The notes: generated from the letters alone by a model not told the origin. Counted from the first letter of the stretch, positions 28,611 to 38,585 are shown. The stretch is 64,000 nt of DNA from Vacuolonema iberomarrocanum LEGE 07170 (GCA_015207365.1 JADEXA010000001.1:62001-126000), one strand, 5' to 3'. A program made the numbers and translations.

Positions 28611-28774
28611 TATCTGAATTCGCTGTGGCTGTCCCCTTCCCGCCGTATGCTGGAAGTGCCGGGATGGAAAGCGGGTTTTCTGTCTTCGCTGTGGTTCCTC
28701 TATTTATAGGATTCATTCTCCTGTCGGTCATTTCTCCGTTTGTCGAAGCCCACCTACCTTCTTAATTAATTGAA

Positions 28775-29593
28775 TTGGCTACTCTGATTCATCCCACTGC
28801 TGTCGTGCACCCTAAAGCCGAGCTGCATCCATCGGTTCAGGTCGGTGCGTATGCCGTCATTGGAGACCAGGTTAAAGTGGGGCGCGATACGATTATTGGC
28901 CCCCATGTCGTGTTGGATGGATGGACAGAGATTGGCGAAAACAACCATATTTTTGCTGGGGCGGCCATTGGCATGGAGCCCCAAGACTTGAAGTATGATG
29001 GCTCGACGGCGCTCGTCAAAATTGGCAACAACAACGTCATTCGGGAATATGTCACCATCCACCGGGCCACCTTTGCCGAAGAAGCAACGGTGATTGGTGA
29101 CAACAACATGCTGATGGCCTACGTTCATCTCGGGCACAACTGTGTGCTAGAAGACCAGGTCATCATTTCTAATGCCGTCTCACTTTCGGGGCATGTGCAT
29201 GTGGAGTCAAAAGCCCGCTTGAGTGGGGTGTTGGGGGTTCATCAGTTTGTGCGGATTGGGCGCTATTCGATGGTGGGTGGCATGAGCCGAATCGAGCGGG
29301 ATGTACCGCCCTACATGCTGGTGGAGGGCAACCCGTCGCGGGTGCGATCGCTCAACCTCGTCGGCCTCAAGCGCTCTGGGCTCACACCCGATTTGCCCTG
29401 GTTAAAAAAAGCCTATCGCCTGCTCTATCGATCGGGGCTGCCCTTCAGTCAGGCCTTGAAAGAACTCGAACTGCTGTCCGATAATCCCCATGTGCAGTAT
29501 CTGCACCAATTTTTGTGGCGATCGCAGCAACGGGGGCGGCGGGGAGTCATTCCCGGTCGGCGTGCTCGCGCCCACCAACCCGATGAGGCATAA
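28775..29593 (+). CDS. lpxA: UDP-N-acetylglucosamine acyltransferase
   Basis: LpxA transfers a 3-hydroxyacyl chain to UDP-GlcNAc, the first lipid A step. The 272 residues form the hexapeptide left-handed beta-helix (IHPTAVVHPKAELHPSVQVG and onwards) with the catalytic-loop HLGHNCVLEDQVIISNAV and GMSRIERDVPPYMLVEGNP. The start is TTG at 28775, since the beta-helix begins at once and no other start lies closer. Its TAA shares one base with the ATG of lpxB, indicating translational coupling. Confidence 0.95.
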   Translation: MATLIHPTAVVHPKAELHPSVQVGAYAVIGDQVKVGRDTIIGPHVVLDGWTEIGENNHIFAGAAIGMEPQDLKYDGSTALVKIGNNNVIREYVTIHRATFAEEATVIGDNNMLMAYVHLGHNCVLEDQVIISNAVSLSGHVHVESKARLSGVLGVHQFVRIGRYSMVGGMSRIERDVPPYMLVEGNPSRVRSLNLVGLKRSGLTPDLPWLKKAYRLLYRSGLPFSQALKELELLSDNPHVQYLHQFLWRSQQRGRRGVIPGRRARAHQPDEA

Positions 29594-30759
29594 TGACGCA
29601 GATCTTCATCAGCACAGGAGAAGTGTCGGGAGATCTGCAAGGGGCGTTGCTGGTCAATGCCTTGCAGCGACAGGCCACTGAACAGGGCATGGACCTGGAG
29701 ATCCTGGCGCTGGGGGGCGATCGCATGGCCGCAGCGGGAGCCACCCTGCTGGAAAACACCACAGCCGTTGGCTCCATCGGTATCTTTGAATCCCTCCCCT
29801 ATGTGTTGCCCACCCTCGGCATCCAACGGCGCGCCAAAGCCTACCTGCGGCAACATCCCCCCGATTTGGTGGTGATGATTGATTATTTGACCCCAAACCT
29901 GGTGATGGGGCGGTTTGTCCGCCGCTATTTGTCGGCGGTGCCCACGGTTTACTACATTGCACCGCAAGAATGGGTCTGGTCAGCCGGAGCGGGGAACACC
30001 CGCCAGATCATCACCATCAGCGATGAAATCTTTGCTGTTTTTCCTGGAGAAGCGACTTACTACAAACAGTGGGGCGGCAACGTCACCTACTTGGGGCATC
30101 CCTTGGTCGACCAGGCGGCCAGCGTTCCCTCCCGCGATGCCGCCCGACAAGCATTGGGGATTCCGCCAGAACAGGTGGCGATCGCCCTCCTACCCGCCTC
30201 CCGTCGCCAGGAAATTACCTACCTCCTCCCAGTGATGGTCGAAGCGGCACAGCGGATCCAAACGGCAATGCCCGCCGTGCATTTCTGGGTTCCCTTAAGC
30301 CAGGAGGCGTTTCGTCCGGCGCTAACCGACGCCATCGAGCGGTTTGGCTTGCAGGCAACGCTGGTGGATCAGTCGTCTCAAACGGTGATTGCAGCGGCGG
30401 ATCTGGCCCTCACAAAATCGGGCACCGTCAACCTAGAGCTGGCGCTGATGAATGTGCCCCAGATCGTGGTCTATCGCCTCAATCCGCTGACGGCTTGGAT
30501 TGCCCGAAAATTGCTCAACTTTTCGATTCCCTATATGTCTCCGACCAATCTGGTGCTGATGGAAGACATTGTGCCGGAGTTTTTGCAAGAACAGGCAACG
30601 CCAGAAACCCTAAGCGCCGAAGCCTTGACCTTGCTCCAGAATGACGCCGCCCGTCAGCGCATGTTGTCGGGCTACGAGCGGGTGCAGCAGGCCATGGGCG
30701 AACGGGGAGTGTGCGATCGCGTTGCGGCTCGTCTGCTCGCGATCATCGCCTCAAAATAA
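29593..30759 (+). CDS. lpxB: lipid A disaccharide synthase
   Basis: LpxB (GT19) joins UDP-diacylglucosamine and lipid X. The 388 residues begin TQIFISTGEVSGDLQGALLV and contain VVMIDYLTPNLVMGRF, YYIAPQEWVWSAG, VTYLGHPLVDQ, LTKSGTVNLELALMNVPQIV and YRLNPLTAWIARKL. The start overlaps the lpxA stop (TAATG), so the last two genes are tightly coupled. Confidence 0.95.
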   Translation: MTQIFISTGEVSGDLQGALLVNALQRQATEQGMDLEILALGGDRMAAAGATLLENTTAVGSIGIFESLPYVLPTLGIQRRAKAYLRQHPPDLVVMIDYLTPNLVMGRFVRRYLSAVPTVYYIAPQEWVWSAGAGNTRQIITISDEIFAVFPGEATYYKQWGGNVTYLGHPLVDQAASVPSRDAARQALGIPPEQVAIALLPASRRQEITYLLPVMVEAAQRIQTAMPAVHFWVPLSQEAFRPALTDAIERFGLQATLVDQSSQTVIAAADLALTKSGTVNLELALMNVPQIVVYRLNPLTAWIARKLLNFSIPYMSPTNLVLMEDIVPEFLQEQATPETLSAEALTLLQNDAARQRMLSGYERVQQAMGERGVCDRVAARLLAIIASK

Positions 30760-30922
30760 TTGCCGCCAATGCATGTCATTGCACCCAAAATAATCTTGTC
30801 GAAATCTCCAGGGGGAGCGCTATCCTGAATGCAACTTTCAGCGGAGTGGAAACAGGAAACCACCCATCCCTGTCTATCCCTTCATCCGGTGAAATCCCCG
30901 GCAGATGTTTCGGAGTTAACCC

Positions 30923-31720
30923 ATGCCCAGACCCCTTCCTATCCTCACAGCCCTGGCACTTGCTCTACCGTTGGGTGCATTGCCCGCCCGCGCCGAAAAT
31001 CTGGAGCATGTGCGGCAGGCACTTTCTACCCGTCAATGCTCCGGCTGTGACCTGTCTCAAGCGGGGCTGGTTTATGGCAATCTGGCGGGTGCTGATTTGC
31101 AAAATGCCAACCTGAGTGGTGCCAACCTCAGTCGCGCGAATCTCAGCAATGCCAATCTGCGCAACGCCAACCTCACCGGGGCCATTCTCAACAATGCCAA
31201 TCTGACGGGAGCCGACCTCAGCGGAGCCAACCTCACCGGGGCCAATCTCCAGGAAGCCTATCTTACCGGAGCTAATATGGCAGATGCCGTGCTGGAGGGA
31301 ACCCATTTCCACCGAGCCGTGGGGCTGCCCGACAGCGTAATGGATGCTGAGGGCTACTACCGCTGGGCCATGATCGAAGGGCAACGGGGCAACTTTGAAG
31401 GGGCCATGCGCTACCTAGAAGAGTCGATCGCCCGCGACCCCGAACTCCCCGCCGCTTACCTAGCACGCGCCATCGTCCGCTTCCGGATGGATGACTGGGA
31501 TGGGGCGATCGCCGATGGTACCCGTGCCGAGCGCCTCTACACCGAGGTCGGCAGCTTCCGGGGACAACGCGTCTCCTCCGAGTTTGTCACAGGTATCCAA
31601 GAGCTACGGGAAGCCGCGATCGAAGCCGAAGAGGATGCCGCCCGCGCCCAACGCAACGGCCAATTTATGAGCTTCGTCGGCGGCATCGCCAGTCTCCTCT
31701 TCCAATTCTTCTTGCTATAA
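30923..31720 (+). CDS. exported pentapeptide-repeat protein with TPR-like C-terminus
   Basis: The 265-residue protein has a signal peptide (MPRPLPILTALALALPLGAL to ARAEN), a CSGCDLS start to the repeat region, about 17 pentapeptides (ADLQNANLSGANLS and similar) forming a beta-helix, and two TPR-like helix pairs (YRWAMIEGQRGNFEGAMRYL; AYLARAIVRFRMDDWDGAIA). A hydrophobic stretch closes the protein (SFVGGIASLLFQFFLL). It probably acts in the periplasm or thylakoid lumen; function unknown. It follows lpxB by 163 bp. Confidence 0.85.
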   Translation: MPRPLPILTALALALPLGALPARAENLEHVRQALSTRQCSGCDLSQAGLVYGNLAGADLQNANLSGANLSRANLSNANLRNANLTGAILNNANLTGADLSGANLTGANLQEAYLTGANMADAVLEGTHFHRAVGLPDSVMDAEGYYRWAMIEGQRGNFEGAMRYLEESIARDPELPAAYLARAIVRFRMDDWDGAIADGTRAERLYTEVGSFRGQRVSSEFVTGIQELREAAIEAEEDAARAQRNGQFMSFVGGIASLLFQFFLL

Positions 31721-31729
31721 CAAATCCCA

Positions 31730-31808
31730 GCGTTGCTGGTTCTAGGTATGAAATAGGCGCAGTATGAATCGAAACGGAGTTTCGATTCATACTGCTTTTG
31801 AGCAACGC
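31730..31808 (+). repeat. hairpin element family E, copy 2
   Basis: Ends GCGTTGCT (31730) and AGCAACGC (31801) enclose a perfect 17-bp stem (31759-31775 with 31779-31795, three-base loop) made of GCAGTATGAATCGAAAC. It lies between the convergent pentapeptide and mutS genes, where it could terminate both. Confidence 0.85.
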
Positions 31809-31814
31809 CCCCAA

Positions 31815-34562
31815 TTAGCCACCAAAAATATCGAGCTGACTGGCAGCGGTATCATTGACACTACCGTTGCGTTTTGGTTTATCGGATTTTGAGCCACCTT
31901 TGCGCAGGCCAACCGCGATGCGGGAATGCTTCTCAATCTGGCGCATCACATCTTTGGCGCGTTGGATGACGGTGGGGGGAAGTCCGGCGAGACGAGCGGC
32001 TTCGATGCCATAGGAGCGATCGGCTCCGCCAGGGCGCACTTGGTGCAAGAAGATGATTTGATCGGGCAGTTCCTTCACCGTGACCTGGTAGTTGGCGATG
32101 TTGGGGAACAGCGAAGCGAGTTCGTTGAGTTCGTGGTAGTGGGTGGCGAAGATCGTGCGGGCGCGAAGTTCGGCGGCGAGATATTCGGCCACCGACCAGG
32201 CGATGGAGAGGCCATCGAAGGTCGCCGTTCCCCGCCCAATTTCGTCCAGCAAAACCAGCGATCGCTCTGTGGCATGGTTGAGGATATTCGCCGTTTCGTT
32301 CATTTCCACCATGAATGTGGATTGCCCCGTCGCCAGATCATCCACCGCACCCACGCGAGTGAAGATGCGATCGCACACCCCCAATTCTGCTGCTGCCGCT
32401 GGAACGAAGCTCCCCACCTGTGCCATCAGTTGGATCAGCCCCACCTGCCGTAGGTAGCAGCTTTTGCCGCTGGCGTTTGGCCCGGTGAGAATAATCAAAT
32501 CGGGGGCATTGGCTGCTTTCGCATCCGTTGCCGCTTCCCCCAAGCTGGCAGAGTTGGGCACGAAGAAACCCGCAGGAAGGGATTGCTCCACGACAGGATG
32601 GCGGCCATCGGTGATGGCGATCGCCCGCCCTTCCCTCATCGTGGGACAGCCGTAGTTTTGGTAGATGGCGACCTCGGCAAAGGCACAAAGCACATCGACG
32701 GCGGCGATCGCCCCCGCCACCTCTCGAATCGGCTCAGCGTAGTGGCTCACCTCTTCTCGCAGCGCCACGAAGATGTCATATTCCAACTTATTGATCGTGT
32801 CGCGGGCGGTGAAAATGGCGCTTTCCCGATCCTTCAAATCCTGGGTGATGTAGCGTTCTTCGTTGGTGAGGGTCTGCTTGCGGGTGTAGCCCTCCGGCAC
32901 CGTATCGCCCGACTTTGCGCGGGAAATGCTGATGTAGTAGCCAAACGCTTTGTTGTATCCCACTTTCAGACTGGAAATCCCCGTGCGCTGGCGTTCCTGG
33001 CTTTCCAGGTTGGCAATCCATTGCTGGTCGGATTCCAGAGTCTGCCGCAGCGCATCCAGTTGGGTGTTGATACCCGAGCGAATCAGATTGCCCTCGGTGA
33101 GGTAGAGGGGCGGACTTTCGACGATATGGGCGCGGAGGCGATGCCCCAGTTGTTCCAGATCGGGCGGTACGGTTTGTAGCGCGGTGAGGTAGGGCGAGGT
33201 GGCCTCGGCCAGCACCGCCGCTAGCTCCGGCAGCTTGATCAGAGAATCCCCTAGAGCCGATAGGTCGCGGGCATTGGCCGTACCCGAACCCGCCCGCCCG
33301 GTGAGCCGCTCCAGGTCGTAGATTTGCTTCAGCAGTTGTTGCAAGTGCTGTCGCAGAAGACCGTTTTGCACCAGTTCTTGGACGGTGGCTTGGCGATCGC
33401 CAATCTGCCCCCGATCCAACAAAGGCTGCAACAGCCAGCGCCGCAACCGCCGTCCTCCCATCGCCGTCACCGTCCGATCCAGCGCCCACAGCAGCGACCC
33501 GTGGAAGGTGCCATCCCGCTGGGTCTGGGTGATTTCCAGATTGCGCCGGGTCTGGTGATCCAGCACCAAAAACTCGCTCAGGGTGTAGGTCGACAGCAGT
33601 TGCAGAGGAATGCGCGAAGGGGGCGTCGGCTGTCCCGGTGTCGCCACCTGCCGCTCCGAGGTTTCTTCCAGGTAGGCCAGCAACCCGCCCGCCGCCCGCA
33701 CGGCCAGGGGCAAATGTTCACAACCCAACCCCTCCAAAGACTTCAGCCGAAACCGCTCCAGCAACCGCTGTCGCGCTTCTGCCAGCACGAAGGGGGATTG
33801 CGATCGCAAGGTATAACAAAAGCTGGGGGGCAAACATTCCGGCAGGTCTGTTCCCCGTCCGCCCTCTCCGGGGCGCAGCAACCGACCCAAATCGGGTGCA
33901 TCGGTGGGTACCAGCACCTCCGAGGGTTGCAGCCGCATCAGTTCCTGAGTCAGCTGGTCCAAGTCGCTGGATTGGGTGGTGAGGAATTCCCCGGTGGATA
34001 CATCGGCGATCGCCAACCCCCAGTGCGCCCCCGCCATCACCACTGCTGCCAGATAGTTGTTGGTGCGGGCATTCAGCATCCCCTCTTCCAACACCGTCCC
34101 CGGCGTAATCACCCGCGTCACTGCCCGCTCCAAGAGCCGCGTTCCCTGCACATCCGCCTTATCTTCGGTCTGGTCGCAAATCGCCACCGCAAAGCCCCGC
34201 TCCACCAGCAGCGCACAATACCGATCCAGCGCATGGTGCGGAATCCCGGCCAGGGGAACGCGCCCAATGCTTTTCCCCGCATCCTTGCTGGTCAGTACCA
34301 ACTCCAGCTCTCGCGCCACGGCGATCGCATCCTGAAAGAAGGTCTCAAAGAAATCCCCTACCCGATACAGCAACAATGCATGGGGATACTCATCCTTCAG
34401 GTCGGCATAATGCCGCATCATCGGCGTCAACGCTTCCCGATCCACCGCCCGATGGTCGGCATACTTTACCGTATGCTTGACTAACCGCTCCGGCAAATCC
34501 CCAATCGGATTCTCCGGCGTTGAATCAGGGGTTTGCGGCTCAGGGCTGGGCTTTTTAGGCAT
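31815..34562 (-). CDS. mutS: DNA mismatch repair protein MutS
   Basis: The 915-residue MutS1 recognises mismatches and recruits MutL. The N-terminal mismatch-binding motif is [14 protein letters not shown] (the Phe-x-Glu wedge motif). The C-terminal ATPase has [16 protein letters not shown] (Walker A), [15 protein letters not shown] (Walker B) and [13 protein letters not shown], with a helix-turn-helix dimer region before the Lys/Gly-rich tail. ATG 34562 is preferred to the in-frame TTG three codons earlier. Single gene, converging with the pentapeptide gene. Confidence 0.96.
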   Translation of the reverse strand: MPKKPSPEPQTPDSTPENPIGDLPERLVKHTVKYADHRAVDREALTPMMRHYADLKDEYPHALLLYRVGDFFETFFQDAIAVARELELVLTSKDAGKSIGRVPLAGIPHHALDRYCALLVERGFAVAICDQTEDKADVQGTRLLERAVTRVITPGTVLEEGMLNARTNNYLAAVVMAGAHWGLAIADVSTGEFLTTQSSDLDQLTQELMRLQPSEVLVPTDAPDLGRLLRPGEGGRGTDLPECLPPSFCYTLRSQSPFVLAEARQRLLERFRLKSLEGLGCEHLPLAVRAAGGLLAYLEETSERQVATPGQPTPPSRIPLQLLSTYTLSEFLVLDHQTRRNLEITQTQRDGTFHGSLLWALDRTVTAMGGRRLRRWLLQPLLDRGQIGDRQATVQELVQNGLLRQHLQQLLKQIYDLERLTGRAGSGTANARDLSALGDSLIKLPELAAVLAEATSPYLTALQTVPPDLEQLGHRLRAHIVESPPLYLTEGNLIRSGINTQLDALRQTLESDQQWIANLESQERQRTGISSLKVGYNKAFGYYISISRAKSGDTVPEGYTRKQTLTNEERYITQDLKDRESAIFTARDTINKLEYDIFVALREEVSHYAEPIREVAGAIAAVDVLCAFAEVAIYQNYGCPTMREGRAIAITDGRHPVVEQSLPAGFFVPNSASLGEAATDAKAANAPDLIILTGPNASGKSCYLRQVGLIQLMAQVGSFVPAAAAELGVCDRIFTRVGAVDDLATGQSTFMVEMNETANILNHATERSLVLLDEIGRGTATFDGLSIAWSVAEYLAAELRARTIFATHYHELNELASLFPNIANYQVTVKELPDQIIFLHQVRPGGADRSYGIEAARLAGLPPTVIQRAKDVMRQIEKHSRIAVGLRKGGSKSDKPKRNGSVNDTAASQLDIFGG

Positions 34563-34834
34563 TACACACAAAAAGAAAATTCACTATCAAAGCCCCCCAT
34601 ATCTAGGGGCTTTAGGGGGATTTTACGCCGAAATCTATAGAAATGCCCGAAGATTAGTTGTGATGTGTAACCTTTCGCGTTACACTACATGCAATTATGA
34701 AGAGAGGGCGCGGCTCGCGCCTAAAGATTAAGATAACGGCTCTCTCACACCTTATAGATTCCAAGGATATACCTCATATATATCTAGCAGCTTGAGCTGT
34801 TTGTATTTGAATCATTAAGCGTGAGGCTACCTTT

Positions 34835-35112
34835 GTGATCAAGACTTTCAAATCGAAAGCTTTGGAACGTCTGTTTGAGGAGGGGACTTCGAAGGGTTAC
34901 CTTCAGGCCTGGAGAAAAAGCTCAGAATTAGGTTAGAGGTTATAGATTCCTCCGAAGCTTTAAACAACATCAATCTTCCTGGCTATAAACTGCATGAATT
35001 GAAGGGCGATCGCCAGGGAACTTGGTCCATTAAAGTATCTAAAAATTGGCGTGTAACGTTTCGGTTCGAAGAAGGTGCAGCCTACGACATAAACTTGGAA
35101 GATTACCATTAG
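34835..35112 (+). pseudogene. higB: frameshifted HigB-type toxin
   Basis: GTG 34835 opens a HigB-like frame (VIKTFKSKALERLFEEGTSKG) that hits TAG at 34934. Reading in another frame from about 34895 continues the family exactly: EKKLRIRLEVIDSSEALN, LPGYKLHELKGDRQGTW, SIKVSKNWRVTFRFEEG, ending DINLEDYH at 35112. One base has been lost (or two gained) near AAGGGTTACC. HigB is a ribosome-dependent mRNA endonuclease of type II toxin-antitoxin systems. As it stands the toxin cannot be made without frameshifting. The intact antitoxin gene follows after 40 bp. Confidence 0.85.
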
Positions 35113-35152
35113 CTTTAGCTTGAATCAGATAGTCTAGCGCTTGAGGGTAAAC

Positions 35153-35464
35153 ATGGAAGACCTGCAGGAAATGCTTCTTGAGCGACAGAGCCGCCCCATT
35201 CATCCAGGGGAAGTGCTAGTCGATATTCTTGAGGACTTGGATATCACTCAAACGGCCTTTGCAAAAGCGATTGGCGTTTCTCGTCGGACGGTGAATGAGC
35301 TGATTCAGGGGCGGCGATCGCTCACTGTAGACATGGCAATCCGCATCGGCAAAGCACTGGGCAATGGCCCGCGTCTATGGATGAATCTACAGCAAAAGGT
35401 TGATTTGTGGGATGCGCTGCAAGCTCATAGGGAGGAGTACGAGAAGGTTTCAGTTATTGATTGA
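35153..35464 (+). CDS. higA: HigA-family antitoxin
   Basis: The 103-residue product has the HigA addiction-module pattern: SRPIHPGEVLVDILEDLDIT, an Xre-type helix-turn-helix (TAFAKAIGVSRRTVNELIQG) and RLWMNLQQKVDLWDA. It would neutralise HigB and repress its own promoter. ATG 35153 is chosen over a TTG four codons upstream. The toxin gene in front of it is frameshifted, so the antitoxin is probably an orphan. Confidence 0.92.
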   Translation: MEDLQEMLLERQSRPIHPGEVLVDILEDLDITQTAFAKAIGVSRRTVNELIQGRRSLTVDMAIRIGKALGNGPRLWMNLQQKVDLWDALQAHREEYEKVSVID

Positions 35465-35485
35465 GGATGATTACTGTTCCTCTAC

Positions 35486-35779
35486 CTAGAGTTGCTTACT
35501 TGCCTGCAATCGTTGCCGCAGTTCCCGCAGCATTATGCTGGTTCCCTGCTGAAATGCTTGGTTTACCAGTTGAGGAATGCGATCGCCCACATCCAAATCA
35601 GGAAAACCCAGGCTGCGCCCCGATTCCTGATACTCGCCTTCTTGTAGAAGCTGAATCGTCAGCCCGCCATTGTCGTATACCCAGACTTCTGGCACTTGCA
35701 AGATGCGATAGGCATCGAACGTGGTTTTGGAGATGACATCAGCCTCGATCGCCAAATCCGTTGGTGGATCGATGTCCAT
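35486..35779 (-). pseudogene. truncated Uma2-family nuclease
   Basis: The 97-residue frame matches the C-terminal half of cyanobacterial Uma2/DUF820 proteins: DIDPPTDLAIEADV, TTFDAYRILQVPEVWVYDNG and the final PQLVNQAFQQG. Full-length members have about 190-200 residues. Upstream in the same frame only a few family-like codons (TRID) remain before a TAG, so the N-terminal half is missing. It converges with higA, 22 bp away. Confidence 0.8.
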
Positions 35780-35854
35780 ATCTATCCTAGTGCGTGTCTA
35801 AAGCTATATTTTGTGTGGCGGTAAAAACTTTGACATGTCTGTTATGGCAAACGC

Positions 35855-36066
35855 AGAACAGATCGCGCTACTAAGGCTATTAGTCTCGCTTTGCAATGTG
35901 TAGGTGCCTCGGCAGGCAATATTATTTGTGTGTCTAACATTGTTGCAGCAGAAGCAACAGTCAGACTCATTGATTCAGACTCATTGATAAAGAAGAAGTT
36001 TTGATTTGCAAAGTGTTGGCATCAAAACTTTGCTGTGTGATTTTTACAGAACTTCTGGGGGCTTGA
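35855..36066 (+). pseudogene. C-terminal remnant of an L-lactate permease family (LldP) gene
   Basis: Translation from 35855 gives TDRATKAISLALQCVGASAG, NIICVSNIVAAEATVRLID, and after a frame change KEEVLICKVLASK and FTELLGA. This fits the last part of LldP-type permeases (LQ-VGAS-G-MI----K-----TV-L--KEGEV-R). TCAGACTCATTGAT is duplicated in tandem (14 bp, around 35960-35988), which breaks the frame. Nothing of the large N-terminal part remains here. Confidence 0.7.
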
Positions 36067-36179
36067 CTGTGTTGATTTGTTAGCCTCAAAGTGGAAATGC
36101 TTCCACCCTCATATCACATTCAATAATGCAGAGTCTTTCCACATTTATCGAAGTATCAATTTTCATGTGGGTGGATTCA

Positions 36180-37841
36180 TTACAGAATAAAGTCTGTAGA
36201 TAAGAAATTGGATTTTCGGTTTCTAACAATCTCAGTAATTAGCGTTTTGTTCAGGTCTTTCTCTTTAGCCGCAACCAACGTTCGAATTGAGAATGCCCGT
36301 AAGGCATCTGACACCGATAAGGTGCCCTCTGCAGAATCTTTCCGACCCGTAAATGGAAATGTATCGGGGCCACGTTGACATTGACTATTCAAATTTACCC
36401 GACAAACTTGGTTAACGAGTGGATCAATCAGACTGGCGATCGTATCGGCATCTTGTCCAAAGATACTCACTTGCTGCCCATAGTTAGAGTTAACAATATA
36501 GTCGATAGGAGTCTCGATATCGTCGTAAGGAACAACTGGAATCACTGGCCCAAACTGTTCTTCGGAATAAAGGCGCATCGCTGCGGTCACTGGATACACA
36601 ACTGCAGGATAGAAAAAGGTCGCGTTTACAGTTCCTCCGCCTGGATTGATTACTTCAGCACCATGATGGTTTGCATCATCTAACAATGCTGTAAAGTATT
36701 CACTTTTTCCGGCCTCGGGTAGAGGGGTAATCATAACTTCATCATCCCAAGGCATACCAATGTGAAGTTGTGCGATCGCATTTGATAACTTCTCTAAAAA
36801 GGTATCAGTAATCTGGCGATGAACAAAAAGGATTTTCAAGGCTGTACATCGCTGACCGTTGTACGATAACGTGCCTAAAATGCACTCTCGAACGGTTAAA
36901 TCCAAATCAGCATCGGGCAAAACAATGGCAGGATTTTTCGCTTCTAATCCATAAACTGTGCGCAGGCGATTGAGCTTAGGATGCTGTTTTTCAAGGCTAT
37001 TGGCCGCACGGCTGGATCCGATAAACGCTAACGCACTGATATCCCCTGCTGCCATTAATGGCGGTGTTACAACTCTACCGCTCCCATAAACCGTGTTAAT
37101 AACCCCCGGTGGAAATGCTTTCTGGAATGCTTCCAATAGTGGTGTACAGGGCAATACACCCGGTCGCGGTAGCTTCATGATGGTGGTATTGCCCATAATT
37201 AAAGCTGGAATCAGGAGCGTAAAGGTTTCATTTAATGGATAATTCGATGGCCCCATACACAGTACGATTCCAATCGGGGCGCGTCGAATTTGTCCAATCA
37301 CTCCTTCTGACAGCTCAAATCGAGACGACACCCGATCTAAATCCTTCAACGCATCAATCGTATCTTCGATGTAACGAACCGTCCGATCAAACTCCTTTTG
37401 TGAGTCTTGATACGATTTCCCAATTTCCCACATGAGGAGCTTAACGACTTCAGCACGCTTTTCTTTCATGCGGTAAGCAAAGTCTTGAACATGCTCAATG
37501 CGCTGACTCACTGACATCGTCGGCCACTCACCTTGCCCAAGGTTATAAGCCATGGTAGCTGCATTGAGAGCATCCAAAGATTCTTGTTCAGTTAATAAGG
37601 GAAAATGTCCAACAGTGAAAGGCTTTAAACCTTCATCTGTTTGAATCCTGAGGGGAGAAATGACCTCCTCAACTTCTCCATCCCATTGACGCATTTCTCC
37701 GTTAATCAAATATTGACGCTGATTAACAGGAGTATGAAGTTTGAATGCTTCTGGAATGTCGCTAAAAGCGGGGAAAATAGCATCAACGCGATGCTGAATT
37801 GTTTCTGAGGAAAAACTTGGAGAGGCGTCAGATGAGATCAT
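36180..37841 (-). CDS. aldehyde dehydrogenase, GapN-like
   Basis: This 553-residue ALDH has the catalytic Cys in YNGQRCTALKILFVH, the general-base Glu in YGLEAKNPAIVLPDADLD, the cofactor helix region FIGSSRAANSLEKQHP and C-terminal EEQFGPVIPVVPYDD. RCTALK and the overall layout resemble non-phosphorylating NADP-dependent glyceraldehyde-3-phosphate dehydrogenases (GapN), which make 3-phosphoglycerate and NADPH directly. It is longer than usual ALDHs (about 480), with about 40 extra N-terminal residues and a Lys-rich C-terminal extension. Assignment to GapN rather than another ALDH class is inference. Its base composition is A+T-richer than the core genes nearby. Confidence 0.75.
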   Translation of the reverse strand: MISSDASPSFSSETIQHRVDAIFPAFSDIPEAFKLHTPVNQRQYLINGEMRQWDGEVEEVISPLRIQTDEGLKPFTVGHFPLLTEQESLDALNAATMAYNLGQGEWPTMSVSQRIEHVQDFAYRMKEKRAEVVKLLMWEIGKSYQDSQKEFDRTVRYIEDTIDALKDLDRVSSRFELSEGVIGQIRRAPIGIVLCMGPSNYPLNETFTLLIPALIMGNTTIMKLPRPGVLPCTPLLEAFQKAFPPGVINTVYGSGRVVTPPLMAAGDISALAFIGSSRAANSLEKQHPKLNRLRTVYGLEAKNPAIVLPDADLDLTVRECILGTLSYNGQRCTALKILFVHRQITDTFLEKLSNAIAQLHIGMPWDDEVMITPLPEAGKSEYFTALLDDANHHGAEVINPGGGTVNATFFYPAVVYPVTAAMRLYSEEQFGPVIPVVPYDDIETPIDYIVNSNYGQQVSIFGQDADTIASLIDPLVNQVCRVNLNSQCQRGPDTFPFTGRKDSAEGTLSVSDALRAFSIRTLVAAKEKDLNKTLITEIVRNRKSNFLSTDFIL

Positions 37842-38165
37842 AAATTACTTGAAATTCATAATGTGTTTTCAATCTTTAGCAATACTGAGTAAATGCTGAA
37901 AGTTGCGCGTCCTGATCAGCTCTCGAAACTGTAGCGTTATAAGCTACCTACCCATTTGGCTCAATGATGCCATCAACAAGAGGCTTTCCAATAATATGTT
38001 TCAATTTTCTTCTTTAGATGCTGTGCGAGTTGGGCTTTGGAGTACATGGGTGCGAGGAGTTTAGTGCGTTTGTATTGTAAGCCACACTCAAAAAGGCTGA
38101 AATAGACTTACCCTTTACCGCAAATTTAGAATAATTACATTGCAGAACGGGTGTTTCCCAAAAAC
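37842..38165. other. intergenic stretch upstream of the dehydrogenase
   Basis: No gene, strong hairpin or repeat is supported. It must contain the dehydrogenase promoter, read to the left. Confidence 0.4.
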
Positions 38166-38202
38166 GTTAAAACCCTCTGAAAGCTTGGACTTTCAGGGGT
38201 TT
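38166..38202 (-). terminator. terminator of tRNA-Gly
   Basis: Reading the minus strand, ACCCCTGAAAG pairs with CTTTCAGAGGGT across a short loop and runs into GTTTTAACGTTTTT. It lies about 10 bases beyond the 3' end of the tRNA. Confidence 0.75.
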
Positions 38203-38212
38203 CCTTTGAGAA

Positions 38213-38283
38213 AGCGGGCACGCGGAATCGAACCGCGATCATTAGCTTGGAAGGCTAAGGTTTTACCACTAAACTATGCCCGC
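38213..38283 (-). tRNA. tRNA-Gly (anticodon UCC)
   Basis: The reverse complement folds as a 71-base cloverleaf: acceptor GCGGGCA/TGCCCGC with discriminator T, a short D arm (TAGTTTAGTGGTAAAAC), anticodon stem TTAGC/GCTAA around CTTCCAA (anticodon TCC) and T arm CGCGG-TTCGATT-CCGCG. CCA is not encoded. It marks the border of the degraded accessory patch. Confidence 0.95.
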
Positions 38284-38373
38284 AAGGCTTTTGTCAGCTT
38301 TTCTAGATTAGCATAGCTATGGAAAAAGGAGAAACGTGCGCCGCGAACTTTAAAGTGACGATTTGGGTTTGCG

Positions 38374-38410
38374 AGAAACTCGATGTCTATAAACGAGACA
38401 CCGAGTTTCT
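38374..38410. repeat. small hairpin, 15-bp stem
   Basis: AGAAACTCGATGTCT (38374-38388) pairs with AGACACCGAGTTTCT (38396-38410), with one A-C mismatch and a seven-base loop. It lies directly left of the family C element at 38425. Confidence 0.75.
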
Positions 38411-38424
38411 GTATCGGCATTTCT

Positions 38425-38513
38425 GGGGATGCAGGATCCAAGTACGATTTTTTTCCGAGCAGGGGGCAGCGCCCCCTGCTCGGAAAAAAATCGTACCCTC
38501 AACCAGCAACGCC
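38425..38513 (+). mobile_element. hairpin element family C, copy 2 (89 bp) with 8-bp flanking direct repeats
   Basis: Left end GGGGATGCAGGATCCAAG and right end CCCTCAACCAGCAACGCC enclose a perfect 26-bp stem (38442-38467 with 38471-38496, three-base loop AGC). GCATTTCT occurs directly outside at 38417-38424 and 38514-38521, consistent with a target-site duplication. It is located near the tRNA-Gly gene. Confidence 0.85.
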
Positions 38514-38585
38514 GCATTTCTAGGGCAAGGCAAAATCGCTCATGCTGAGGCTGGGTGCATTCTCCAAAGCCATTAGGCGTTAGAA

